From the NCBI RefSeq assembly GCF_003285005.1, contig NZ_QMFA01000013.1, forward strand, positions 62,001-126,000: 64,000 nt of DNA, in the 5' to 3' direction. Positions 49,821 through 57,912 of this stretch are shown one piece after another. Numbering within the stretch: position 1 is the first letter of the stretch; the number at the start of each line of letters is the position of its first letter. The stretch comes from Paenibacillus sp. YN15 (GTDB lineage Bacteria; Bacillota; Bacilli; Paenibacillales; NBRC-103111). Both the position numbers and the translations under genes were made by a program. Below the pieces are notes generated by a model that saw only the letters and a list, made by a program, of their open reading frames with translations, had not been told where the DNA came from and did not search any database.

Positions 49821-50741
49821 TCAGCCGGAAGGGGGAAACCAGTGGCGGTAGGTTTCCTCCAGCCCCTGGCGGAAGCTGACTGCGGGCTGCCAATGGAGCC
49901 GCTTCTGCGCCTTAGCGTTGGCCAGACAGCTGTGCCGGATGTCGCCGGGCCGGGCGGGCCCGTACTGCACCTGCACGCCGCCGGGATGCAGCTCCCGGAG
50001 CAGCCGGGTGATATGGTTGACGGAGGTAGTGTGCCCCGTGCTGATCTGGAAGGTCTCCCCGTCTCCCGCCTCCACCGCCGCCAGGTTGGCCGCCACCACA
50101 TCCCGGACATAGATGAAATCCCGGGTTTGTTCGCCGTCCCCGTGAATCCGCAGGGGTTCGTTTTTGGCCAGCTTCTCCATGAACAAGGCGATGACGCCGC
50201 CTTCCCCCTTGGCCGTCTGGCCGGGGCCGTAGACATTGCCGTACCGCAGAACGGTGTAGGGCAGGCCGTGCAGACGCCGGAACACCTCCAGGTACTGCTC
50301 GCCCGCCCATTTGGACATGCCATAGAAGGAGATGGGCTGGGGCGGGTCCTCCTCGGTTATCCGCTCCCGGCTTAATTCCCCGTAAACGGCGGAAGTGGAG
50401 GAGAAAATCAGCTTGCGGACCTGAGCTGCCCGACATGCCTTGAGAATCCGGGCCGTCCCGATGATGTTAATGGCCGCATCCGTGTCCGGCTCCTTAATGG
50501 AGCGTTGAACATCCGCCTGGGCGGCCAAATGGAACACGATGTCCGGCCGGATGGCGGCAATCCGTTCCTCCGCCTCCGGCTGACGGATATCCACAATATG
50601 AAGGGCGGCCCCCTGGGGAACCTTGGAGGCATGGCCCGTGGACAGATCGTCCATAACATGGACCTCCCATTGCCGCTCCAGCAGCTCCCTGGCCAGGTGG
50701 GAACCGATAAAGCCTGCGCCTCCCGTAACGATTGCTTTCAT
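49821..50741 (-). CDS. galE: NAD-dependent epimerase, UDP-glucose 4-epimerase-like
   Basis: Extended short-chain dehydrogenase of 306 residues: AIVTGGAGFIGSHLARELL, VFHLAAQADVQRS, SSTSAVYGE, YGMSKWAGE (YxxxK), RYGNVYGPGQ. It is the short GalE-like form common in polysaccharide clusters; UDP-Glc/UDP-Gal or the GlcNAc pair may be the substrate. GGAGGAAG precedes the ATG. It is transcribed away from the three small-protein genes. Confidence 0.82.
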   Translation of the reverse strand: MKAIVTGGAGFIGSHLARELLERQWEVHVMDDLSTGHASKVPQGAALHIVDIRQPEAEERIAAIRPDIVFHLAAQADVQRSIKEPDTDAAINIIGTARILKACRAAQVRKLIFSSTSAVYGELSRERITEEDPPQPISFYGMSKWAGEQYLEVFRRLHGLPYTVLRYGNVYGPGQTAKGEGGVIALFMEKLAKNEPLRIHGDGEQTRDFIYVRDVVAANLAAVEAGDGETFQISTGHTTSVNHITRLLRELHPGGVQVQYGPARPGDIRHSCLANAKAQKRLHWQPAVSFRQGLEETYRHWFPPSG

Positions 50742-51012
50742 GCCGCTTCCTCCTTCACAAAAAACAGGGCTGCTGCGCGCCGGGTTTAAGGCAAATCCGT
50801 GCAGGCTGGCTCCCGCGGCGCGCCGATAGACTATCCTACGCTGCTTTCGATTGGCGCGTACAAGACATCAGCCCGGCCGCGGGATTTTTGGCTGTCTGCA
50901 GGGAGCGGGGCATGAAGGACAAAGCTGTTTTGTTCCAATTTTTGGCCGGCTGCATATGCTGTGAATGACGGGTACACGATTGCGCATTTCCGTGAAAAAA
51001 GGGAGTGAGGGA

Positions 51013-51300
51013 ATGAACGAACGCATCGACTGGGTCCTGCACCATATGGCCAAATCTCACCGTGAGCTGGCCCGCATTCTGAAGGCGGAGCGGGATTTGG
51101 CCTGCCATGCGGCAGGGCTGGTGATCAATATCCCCCATGCCCATATGGCCGGCGCAGGGGTGGACAGCGTGAAGAGCCAGTCTCACGATCTGTCCAAGAA
51201 TATTGCCGTTTATTTGAACGGTCTGGCGGATTTGGAGGAGGCCTTGGCGGAAAATCTGGAGCCGGTGATTAAGGAGCTTCAAGGCCAAGAGGAAGAATGA
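51013..51300 (+). CDS. Small helical protein 1 of a three-gene set (95 aa)
   Basis: Starts MNERIDWVLHHMAKSHRELA. Predicted all-helical, acidic at the end. The C-terminal half (SHDLSKNIAVYLNGLADLEE) aligns with the next protein (ELHENIVEVIAGITRMEQ), so the two are paralogues. Similar small Paenibacillus proteins are sometimes labelled nucleoside-diphosphate-sugar epimerase, which cannot be right for this size and content. ATG 51013 follows GGGAGTGAGGG. A weak sigma-K-like CATATGCTG lies at 50953. The 50742-51012 gap shows nothing else. Confidence 0.7.
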   Translation: MNERIDWVLHHMAKSHRELARILKAERDLACHAAGLVINIPHAHMAGAGVDSVKSQSHDLSKNIAVYLNGLADLEEALAENLEPVIKELQGQEEE

Positions 51301-51315
51301 GAGGAGGAGGCGTAC

Positions 51316-51648
51316 ATGAAACGCGGTGAGACTCTGCTCGATATGCTGGAATCATCGGCGCTGATGCAGGAGCATATTTCGGTGATTCTGGAGGCCAAGG
51401 CGCTGGAGGCGGAGCAGCGCCGGGCATGGGTATGCGGGCACATGCGCGAAAGCTGCTATCCCGGCTGCGAGGAATTCCACAAGAACGCTCTGGAGCTGCA
51501 TGAGAACATCGTGGAGGTGATCGCAGGCATCACCCGGATGGAGCAGGGGCTTGCCAAGAATCTGGGGATTCTGATTCAGAAGGAAGAATCGGAGGGAACC
51601 GGAGGCAGTCTGGCGGATCTGTTCGGCGATTCGGGAGATGACGCATGA
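51316..51648 (+). CDS. Small helical protein 2 of a three-gene set (110 aa)
   Basis: Starts MKRGETLLDMLESSALMQEH. All-helical; it carries two cysteines spaced CYPGC near the middle. Residues in ELHENIVEVIAGITRMEQGL match protein 1. GAGGAGGAGG precedes the ATG, 15 bases after protein 1. Its stop overlaps the next start (ATGA). No known domain. Confidence 0.7.
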   Translation: MKRGETLLDMLESSALMQEHISVILEAKALEAEQRRAWVCGHMRESCYPGCEEFHKNALELHENIVEVIAGITRMEQGLAKNLGILIQKEESEGTGGSLADLFGDSGDDA

Positions 51649-51938
51649 CGCCCAAGGAGCGGGAGATGGAGATCAGGCTGGATATCCTCAGTTCGCTGGC
51701 CCGGAGCCAGCGTGCCCTGGCGGATATGCTGGAGGGCATCGCCGCCCTGACGCTGGATTCTCCCGAGGCTGCGGAACAGCTCAGACGCCAGGCGGAGGTG
51801 CTGGTCCGGCATCAGACGGTTCTGGCGGAGAAGCTGTACGGTATCCGGATTTCCCTGATCGTGAAGGGAAAGCCCGGCAAGGTGTGGCTGTCGGGGAAGC
51901 TGCGGCGGGGAGCCGGATGCGGCTGCCGGAGAAAGTGA
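51645..51938 (+). CDS. Small helical protein 3 of a three-gene set (97 aa)
   Basis: Starts MTPKEREMEIRLDILSSLAR. Two long helices, then a basic, glycine-rich end with a cysteine pair (RRGAGCGCRRK). HQTVLAEKLYGI resembles the repeated segment of proteins 1 and 2. It is coupled to protein 2 by ATGA overlap, and a strong terminator follows. Confidence 0.7.
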   Translation: MTPKEREMEIRLDILSSLARSQRALADMLEGIAALTLDSPEAAEQLRRQAEVLVRHQTVLAEKLYGIRISLIVKGKPGKVWLSGKLRRGAGCGCRRK

Positions 51939-51995
51939 GCCGGCCAGATGGAGGGGCGGTGCGGGCCGGCAGAAGTGAAGCGGATGCTATAACGG

Positions 51996-52029
51996 AAATA
52001 ACCCAGTGCCGGGGCGGACTGGGTTATTT
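51996..52029 (+). terminator. Terminator of the three-gene set
   Basis: AAATAACCCAGT (51996-52007) pairs perfectly with ACTGGGTTATTT (52018-52029), followed by TTG-rich sequence. Confidence 0.85.
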
Positions 52030-52074
52030 GTTGTTGCGTTAAGCATACGCGGCGCCGCTTCTGGCGATCCGTCT

Positions 52075-52270
52075 TTTATCCGGACCGAGGTTCCGTTATC
52101 ACGACGAAAAACCTCGTTTTCCCATTTATGCGGACTGTGGTTCCGTTATGCGACTGCAAAATGCGATATTGGGCGCCTCCAGAGACAAATAACGCATCGT
52201 CTGTCCGCGAAATGCTCAAAAGGGAGCAATTTTGAAAAATAGCGGATCGTCTGTCCGGACAGCCCCCGTC
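52075..52270. repeat. Cluster of intergenic palindromic repeats (TTCCGTTAT / TAGCGGAT)
   Basis: CGGACCGAGGTTCCGTTATC (52080), GCGGACTGTGGTTCCGTTAT (52130), then opposite-strand forms AAATAACGCATCGTCTGTCC (52187) and TAGCGGATCGTCTGTCCGGA (52243). The first two match the element at 2170; the last matches 14672. Confidence 0.75.
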
Positions 52271-52278
52271 CTGCTCCA

Positions 52279-53349
52279 TTATCTCTTCGACCTTATTTGC
52301 TGAAACCGCATCAGTATCCGCTTTTTCTTAATAATGCCCACCAGCTCCGCGGCGGCTACCACGAATAAGGATATCAGAATCATGACACAAACCGTGGTAA
52401 CCTGGGATTCCGACGCTTTAGTCAGAATAATGGCGCAGGCGCCGAAAAAACAGGAGATGCCGTACATGACATATACCGCCTGCTTTTTGGTTAAGCCGTA
52501 GTCCACCAGATTATGATGGAGATGCCCCCGGTCGGCAAGGTAGACAGGCTTATGATTCAGCCAGCGCCGGGTCATTGCCAGCAAGGTGTCAAACAGGGGA
52601 ACCCCCATAATGACGATGGGGATGATGAACGAAACAAACACCGCTTGCTTGAAGCCCATGATGGACATGGTGGCAAGGAAAAAGCCGATGAACGCCGATC
52701 CGGACTCGCCCATAAAAATTCTCGCCGGCTCAAAGTTGAAGAACAGGAACCCCACCAGACTGCCAAGCAAAACACTGCACAACAGCACAACGGGCAAATT
52801 GCCGGTGATCAATGCGATAATGATGGTGGTAATTAGCGCAATGGCGCTAACCCCGCCGGCCAGCCCGTCCAAGCCGTCAATCCAGTTCACGGCGTTAATC
52901 ACGCCCATAATCCAGAACATGGTCAGAGGGATGGAAATCCATACAGGAAAGAAAAAATCATTCCCAAAAGGGATATGTATTTGATCAATCGTCAGGCCGG
53001 AACCAACCACCACCAGCGTGGCGATGAATTGCCCCAAGGCTTTCCACTTGGCCGACAAGGTATATTTATCATCCAAAATTCCGGTTATTTCGATGATCAA
53101 GGCTGCCAGGAGAATTCCGGCGATGGTGCTTTTATCCATATGAAACCATGGCAGCAGCAGAAGCAAGGCGATCATAAAGGAGGAGAAAATTGCGACTCCG
53201 CCCAGTCTGGGCATGATGGAATGATGCATGGTGCGCTCATTGGGAACAGCAACTGCTTTTAAGAAATGAGATAGCCGGATGACCAAGGGCATGAACAAAA
53301 ATAACAGTAATAGCGATAAACCAAATCCAATGGGAGCGATTATGTACAC
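52279..53349 (-). CDS. Undecaprenyl-phosphate N-acetylhexosamine-1-phosphate transferase (WecA/TagO family)
   Basis: Polytopic membrane protein of about 356 residues with about ten spans. Family motifs: LGGVAIF, DDKYTLSAKWKALGQ (DD pair), NAVNWIDGLDGLAGG, and the cytoplasmic loop RGHLHHNL. The third acidic motif reads FMGESGSAF, with Glu where FMGDSGS is usual. It would load the first sugar phosphate on the lipid carrier for a surface glycan or teichoic acid. GTG 53349 is 8 bases after TGAGGG and is preferred over ATG 53364, which has no site. Confidence 0.87.
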   Translation of the reverse strand: MYIIAPIGFGLSLLLLFLFMPLVIRLSHFLKAVAVPNERTMHHSIMPRLGGVAIFSSFMIALLLLLPWFHMDKSTIAGILLAALIIEITGILDDKYTLSAKWKALGQFIATLVVVGSGLTIDQIHIPFGNDFFFPVWISIPLTMFWIMGVINAVNWIDGLDGLAGGVSAIALITTIIIALITGNLPVVLLCSVLLGSLVGFLFFNFEPARIFMGESGSAFIGFFLATMSIMGFKQAVFVSFIIPIVIMGVPLFDTLLAMTRRWLNHKPVYLADRGHLHHNLVDYGLTKKQAVYVMYGISCFFGACAIILTKASESQVTTVCVMILISLFVVAAAELVGIIKKKRILMRFQQIRSKR

Positions 53350-53423
53350 TGTTAAAACCCTCATTTCGATTCATATTTACATAATCTATTTTTACCACAC
53401 TTGATTGTTGGTTACAATTGTCC

Positions 53424-53448
53424 ACAAAAAAAGCCGCAGTATGCGGCT
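53424..53448 (-). terminator. Minus-strand terminator of the small-RNA locus
   Basis: On the minus strand AGCCGC-ATACT-GCGGCT followed by seven T. No minus-strand protein gene ends here; it would end the RNA starting near 53597. Confidence 0.75.
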
Positions 53449-53597
53449 CTATCAAAATTTGGTATAATAATTGAAATAGACCGCCCCCCTCGCCAAGGTG
53501 CGCGGTCCATTCTTGTGACGCAATACCCGAAGCCGACCGCCTTTCAAGCGGTTGCTGCACACTGAGGGGCTGTTAGCGCAGCTCCTCTTTATCATTC
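53425..53597 (-). ncRNA. Candidate structured small RNA (minus strand)
   Basis: A promoter (AAGACA, 17-base spacer, TATACT with TG before it; 53605-53633) and the terminator at 53424 define an RNA of about 170 bases with no good reading frame. It contains hairpins GAGGAGCTG/CAGCCCCTC and GACCGC/GCGGTC. Confidence 0.35.
53475..53593 (+). ncRNA. Candidate antisense small RNA (plus strand)
   Basis: TGGTATAAT (53460-53468) is an extended -10 on the plus strand. GAGGGGCTG/CAGCTCCTC followed by TTTATCATT (53564-53593) is a terminator-like hairpin. The RNA would fully overlap the minus-strand one, as in type I toxin-antitoxin loci, but no toxin peptide was found. Confidence 0.3.
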
Positions 53598-53688
53598 TAC
53601 CCACAGTATAGCACACCTATGACCGTTTGTCTTACCCTGTAAGACGAATGAATGGGAAGAATTTCTGTCCATCCGGGGGTGAGAGGCC

Positions 53689-54021
53689 TTGCAAACCAGG
53701 CAGGAAGCCATTGATTATTGTTTAACGCTGGGGAATACGTATGAGGATTATCCGTTCCGCGACCCCAATTGGACCGTGATGCGGCATCGGGCCAACCGCA
53801 AAGTTTTTGCGTGGATTTTTGAGCGGAACGGCCTGATGTGGATCAACGTGAAATGCGGGCAGGGGTTCCTGGAGCTGTGGCGCCAGATGTTTCCTTCCGT
53901 CATTCCGGCGTACCATCTGAACAAGGAGCATTGGAACTCCATCATCCTGGACGGCACTGTACCGGAGGAAGAGATTCACGAGATGATTGGGCAAAGCTAT
54001 GCCTTGACCCAAAAGAAATAG
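53689..54021 (+). CDS. MmcQ/YjbR-family protein
   Basis: Protein of 110 residues: QEAIDYCLTLGNTYEDYPF near the start, then VFAWIFERNGLMWINVKC and YHLNKEHWNSIILDG, the pattern of the MmcQ/YjbR (CyaY-like fold) family. Function unknown; suggested to bind DNA. TTG 53689 follows GGGGGTGAG. A terminator follows directly. Confidence 0.85.
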   Translation: MQTRQEAIDYCLTLGNTYEDYPFRDPNWTVMRHRANRKVFAWIFERNGLMWINVKCGQGFLELWRQMFPSVIPAYHLNKEHWNSIILDGTVPEEEIHEMIGQSYALTQKK

Positions 54022-54060
54022 AGCCGCGGGACCTGTTGAGGCCCCAGCGGCTTTGTTTTT
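54022..54060 (+). terminator. Terminator after the YjbR gene
   Basis: AGCCGC (54022-54027) pairs with GCGGCT (54047-54052), with an inner GGG/CCC stem, followed by TTGTTTTT. Confidence 0.75.
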
Positions 54061-54799
54061 ACCATTTCTGCGAATTCGCCAGCTTCAGCAACGCCTGGGG
54101 AATGGTGATGTCCTGGTTCAGGAGAAGCAGCGTCTCCGGAGCATGTGCCCCTTGGGACACGTCGGTGAGCTTGATGGTTTCAATTTCCTTGTGCAGCTTT
54201 TCCATCTTCATATCCAGGGCCATGGCCGAATTGGCGGCATCGGTCAGTTCATCCAGCAGGCGCTTGGGGACGGAGCCTTCATACTTATAGAAAATTTTGT
54301 GCTCCAGGCTGGCCCAAAAATCCATCGCAATGGTCCGGATCTGCACCTCCACATACACCAGCTCCTGCCGGTCCGACATAAAGACGGGAACCTGGAGAAT
54401 CAGGTGAAGGCTGCGGTAGCCGTTGGGCTTGGGATGTTTGATGTAGTCCTTCACCTCGACCACCGTAATATCCTCCTGGCTTTGCAGCATGCTGCTGATC
54501 CAGTAAATATCCTCGGTGAAGGAGCAGGTAATGCGCAGGCCCGCAATATCCCGGATGTTTTCCTTGATGCTGGAAAGGGAATCGCCCACGCCCTTGCGGG
54601 CCAGCTTCTTCAGAATACTTTCCGGCGACTTGACCCGGGATTTGGTATGCTCTATGGGGTTATATTCATGCAGGGAATGAAATTCGTCGTTCAAAATTCT
54701 GATTTTGGTTTCGAGCTCCTCCAGAGCAAACTTGTACATCATCATAAACCGGGTCAGATTATGTTTGAGCGTTCTAAGCTGTTCAAACTGGTTGTCCAT
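54059..54799 (-). CDS. Small alarmone synthetase (RelQ/YjbM-like GTP pyrophosphokinase)
   Basis: Synthetase-only RelA/SpoT homologue of 246 residues: RVKSPESILKKLARKG, DIAGLRITCSFTEDI, KPNGYRSLHLIL and YVEVQIRTIAMDFWASLEHK. No hydrolase domain or regulatory domains. It makes (p)ppGpp, usually under cell-wall or alkaline stress. The C-terminal helical part beyond the catalytic domain is slightly longer than in RelQ (about 211 residues). AGGAGAC precedes the ATG. Confidence 0.92.
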   Translation of the reverse strand: MDNQFEQLRTLKHNLTRFMMMYKFALEELETKIRILNDEFHSLHEYNPIEHTKSRVKSPESILKKLARKGVGDSLSSIKENIRDIAGLRITCSFTEDIYWISSMLQSQEDITVVEVKDYIKHPKPNGYRSLHLILQVPVFMSDRQELVYVEVQIRTIAMDFWASLEHKIFYKYEGSVPKRLLDELTDAANSAMALDMKMEKLHKEIETIKLTDVSQGAHAPETLLLLNQDITIPQALLKLANSQKW

Positions 54800-55031
54800 T
54801 TAAAGTCTCCTGTTCCACATATAAGTCCTCGAAGCCATGCGCTCTCATGGTGAAAGAACGCTTGGGGTATGACAATATTTTATCACGCGGACAACGGGCA
54901 AGTAAATTGGATGAAACGGGAAGACTCCGCGAGCGGAACCAGCCCGGCTATAATCATTTTTAATGATTATGGATGAAAGCATTCCCGCAATGATAGAATA
55001 CACATACCGACATGCAACTAACTTTAAATAG

Positions 55032-55208
55032 GTGGAGCGCGAATTTTCCCACTCGATGATTGTCTGTCAGGATAACTGCATCGCTATCAAGCCCGGCGGG
55101 GATCAGCATCGCAACAAGGCTCCGCGGAGCTGGGACACCATCAACATCGACCAGTTCAGGTGTAAAGGAGCATTGAAAAATGGCGGATGGAGGAAGCAAG
55201 CTTTATGA
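55032..55208 (+). pseudogene. Possible fragment of a GH28-like (polygalacturonase-type) gene
   Basis: The frame from 55032 to a TGA at 55206 encodes about 58 residues with CQDNCIAIKPGGD, which resembles the GDDCIAIKSG signature of GH28 enzymes. There is no ribosome site and no other part of the family on either side, and it overlaps the next gene. Most likely a decayed remnant; chance similarity cannot be excluded. Confidence 0.3.
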
Positions 55209-55872
55209 TGTTTGGTGGCAAAACCTTTCGGAAGGCGAGCAGCAAATGGAGGAGCGCCACCGCCAGGGCTGGCTGGAAATTATCCAGCTCGTACAGGAGG
55301 AGGATTTGCGGGGGATGTCTGTCCTCGATTTTGGCTGCAATCAAGGCGGCTTTCTGCGTTATCTGTACGAAAGAAAACCGTTTAAGGAGGGCTTTGGCAC
55401 GGATTTGGCGCAAAAGTCAATCGTTCTTGCCAACGAGCGCAAAGGGGAGCTGCCGCTTTCTTATGTGGCAACCGACTCGCCTGAGCAATTTCCCCACCGG
55501 TTCGATCTGGCCTTCAGCTTGTCCGTAATTTACTTAATTGAAGATTTGCCCACTCATGCCCGCAAAATACGGCAAGCCTTAAAACCGGGCGGCGTGTATT
55601 ACACCACCTTTACGGATTACACGGGGAACCCCAGCGCGGACCATTTCCGGCAGCAGATTCAGGCCAACAGTCTATTGAAGGCGAATATGCATACACTGGA
55701 TGATATCGCGTCCGCTTTTGTCAATGAAGGCTTTCAGGCCGAAATCCGCAGAAGGCAGCCCACGGGCTTTATCTCCGTCACGGCCAAGGATAAATTTATG
55801 CTGAGCATTCGGGATAAGATGCAGGCCCAATACGAGCAAGCCTATCTGTTCCGGTTTGTAGCCCGGGTCTGA
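55180..55872 (+). CDS. Class I SAM-dependent methyltransferase
   Basis: Protein of 230 residues: MSVLDFGCNQGGFLRYL (motif I), FGTDLAQKSIVLAN, and RFDLAFSLSVIYLIEDL, KPGGVYYTTFTDY. Substrate unknown. AAAGGAG lies 12 bases before ATG 55180. It stands alone, convergent with the AraC-type regulator. Confidence 0.8.
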   Translation: MADGGSKLYDVWWQNLSEGEQQMEERHRQGWLEIIQLVQEEDLRGMSVLDFGCNQGGFLRYLYERKPFKEGFGTDLAQKSIVLANERKGELPLSYVATDSPEQFPHRFDLAFSLSVIYLIEDLPTHARKIRQALKPGGVYYTTFTDYTGNPSADHFRQQIQANSLLKANMHTLDDIASAFVNEGFQAEIRRRQPTGFISVTAKDKFMLSIRDKMQAQYEQAYLFRFVARV

Positions 55873-55901
55873 CAACACGGTGCACTTCCTTCTCCCCAAC
55901 A

Positions 55902-56834
55902 TCATATTGCTGAACATTTAGCCTCTACCCTGACCGGTGGAGGTTTTTTGTTGCTGCGCCCTGCTCGTGCGGATTCCTTTGGCGTAAGCTGAAGCTGCTT
56001 TTTGAAGGACTGGATAAAATGATTGACATGATTGAAGCCAACCCTCCGGGCAATTTCGGTTACGGGATAGTCGGTTGCCTCCAGCAGCTCGCAGCTTCTT
56101 TGAATCCGGTACTTGACCAGGTAGGCGTAGGGAGTCATATGAATGCTTTTTTTGAAGCTGCGTGTACATTCCGAAACACTCAAATGCGCCGCGTCGGCTA
56201 TTTCCTTCAAGCTTATATTCTCTTTGTAGTTTTGGTGGATATGGCTGAGCATTAATTGCAGTCTCTCCTGCTGGAGTCTGTTGGGATTGGCGGACTCTTC
56301 TTCAGATAAGGAAATATTGGATATCAGAATCAGCCACAGCTGAACCGTTTGGATGGAAACTTCGTACTGCCACCCCCAGCTTTTTTTCATTTCAAAGCCT
56401 TTCTTCATATCCCAGAGAATGCGCAGAATTTGCTGATGCCATTCTTCATCCCCTTTGAGCTCCAATGATAATAAGTAGGAATTGGTAAAAGGCAGTACGT
56501 AGTTTTTTTCCATGGCGCTGTCCGAATAAAAGGCAAGAAGCTTCTCCGGGAAATTAAAGCTGACATATTCGCCGTCATGACTGAGCTGGGTAACAATATG
56601 CAGCACACTCTTATTGATAAAAATGGCCTGGCCGGCCTCCAAGTCAATATCGATTCCGTTGATTTGGATGGTCATCCTCCCTTTGGTCGCCAAAGTGATT
56701 TGCAATTCTTCATGCCAATGCAGATCCTGTACGCCTCTGCCTTCGGGAACGGATTTGTGATTCGTATGCGTGTACATAATGTACGGAAATGCCTCATCGG
56801 GATAGCGAATCGTTTCATGCAAGGGCTTTTTCAA
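55902..56834 (-). CDS. AraC-family transcription regulator
   Basis: Protein of 310 residues: N-terminal cupin-like sensor (DLHWHEELQITLATKGRM), C-terminal double helix-turn-helix (ISLKEIADAAHLSVSECTRSF and EIARRVGFNHVNHFIQSFKK). TTG 56834 lies 7 bases after AAAGGAG. It diverges from an EamA transporter gene, which is its likely target. Confidence 0.88.
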   Translation of the reverse strand: MKKPLHETIRYPDEAFPYIMYTHTNHKSVPEGRGVQDLHWHEELQITLATKGRMTIQINGIDIDLEAGQAIFINKSVLHIVTQLSHDGEYVSFNFPEKLLAFYSDSAMEKNYVLPFTNSYLLSLELKGDEEWHQQILRILWDMKKGFEMKKSWGWQYEVSIQTVQLWLILISNISLSEEESANPNRLQQERLQLMLSHIHQNYKENISLKEIADAAHLSVSECTRSFKKSIHMTPYAYLVKYRIQRSCELLEATDYPVTEIARRVGFNHVNHFIQSFKKQLQLTPKESARAGRSNKKPPPVRVEAKCSAI

Positions 56835-56983
56835 GGCGAAGCTCCTTTGTTGACGATATTTCCATATAAATGAGAGATATAATTGCACAATTTAGGTCTT
56901 TGCGATGATATTATTATATCCAGCTTAGGCTCATCCTGACAATTCCCGTGCACAGGCAATTGTTCCAACAGCTTGGAGGCTCT

Positions 56984-57898
56984 ATGGTTAAATTGAAGCA
57001 AGCTTCTTCACCTTCCCATCCGTATGTTCTGCTATTTATCAGCATTCTGTCTGTTTCCGTCTCTTCCATTTTGATCAAATTTTCGGATACCCCGACTTCC
57101 ATAGCGGGGATGTACAGATTACTTTTTTCTGTAATCCTGATGCTTGCTTTTGTCCGCCGGGAAATGATCTCTTGTTGCCGGATGAGTAAAAGGGACTGGG
57201 GCATCGTTGTTTTGGCCGGCGTTTTTCTGGGATTGCATTTCTTATTCTGGATGGAATCCTTGGTTTATACCTCCGTGGCAAGCTCCATGGTCATCCTGTC
57301 TCTACAGCCGCTATTCGTTTTGATGGGCTCCTATTTTTTGTTCAAGGAACGCTCTTCCCCGCTCACCGCTTTTTGCTTGGCCGTTGCTTTTTTGGGGTCA
57401 ATCCTGATCGCCTGGGGAGACATCGGCATCTCAAAGGAAGCGTTGATCGGAGACGGCTTATCGCTAATCGGCACTCTGTCCGTTTCGGCATATATGCTGG
57501 CTGGGCAGAAAGTAAGCGGCAAGATGGAAGCCAATGTCTACAGCGTCATCGTATTTTTGATTGGCGGCATGGTTTTGCTTCTTTATAATGTGGTGAATCA
57601 TGTTCCTCTGGTGTCCTATGACTCCTCCGACTGGATTTATTTTTTGCTGCTGGCCATTATCCCGACTATTCTGGGGCAATACCTCTTTAATGTATTGCTG
57701 GGATCACTGGGAGCTGTCACCGTCTCAGTGGGGATTATTGGAGAACCTGTTCTGGCCATTATTCTGGCTTATCTGTTGTTGGGAGAAGCGGTTTCCCTGT
57801 TTCAATTTTTGGGAGCGGGAATAACCTTTGGCGGCATGGCCATGTATTTTTGGTCAAAATCCATTGGAAAAGAGAGAGCGAAGGATGCCAGCTGTTGA
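56984..57898 (+). CDS. EamA-family (drug/metabolite) transporter
   Basis: About 304 residues and ten membrane spans in two EamA repeats (SSILIKFSDTPTSIAGMYRL in the first, GQYLFNVLLGSLGAVTVSVG in the second). ATG 56984 follows GGAGG at a short spacing of 4. Substrate not known; members export amino acids or small metabolites. Divergent from the AraC regulator. Confidence 0.87.
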   Translation: MVKLKQASSPSHPYVLLFISILSVSVSSILIKFSDTPTSIAGMYRLLFSVILMLAFVRREMISCCRMSKRDWGIVVLAGVFLGLHFLFWMESLVYTSVASSMVILSLQPLFVLMGSYFLFKERSSPLTAFCLAVAFLGSILIAWGDIGISKEALIGDGLSLIGTLSVSAYMLAGQKVSGKMEANVYSVIVFLIGGMVLLLYNVVNHVPLVSYDSSDWIYFLLLAIIPTILGQYLFNVLLGSLGAVTVSVGIIGEPVLAIILAYLLLGEAVSLFQFLGAGITFGGMAMYFWSKSIGKERAKDASC

Positions 57899-57912
57899 GG
57901 AATATAATTGGG

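Noticed and set aside
53237-53560. A 107-codon minus-strand frame over the small-RNA locus
   Set aside because: It crosses a strong terminator and the start of the transferase gene, and is hydrophilic with no family. The structured-RNA reading is better.
54960-55199. A 79-codon minus-strand frame before the methyltransferase
   Set aside because: No ribosome site. It overlaps the start of the methyltransferase on the other strand and has no recognisable content.
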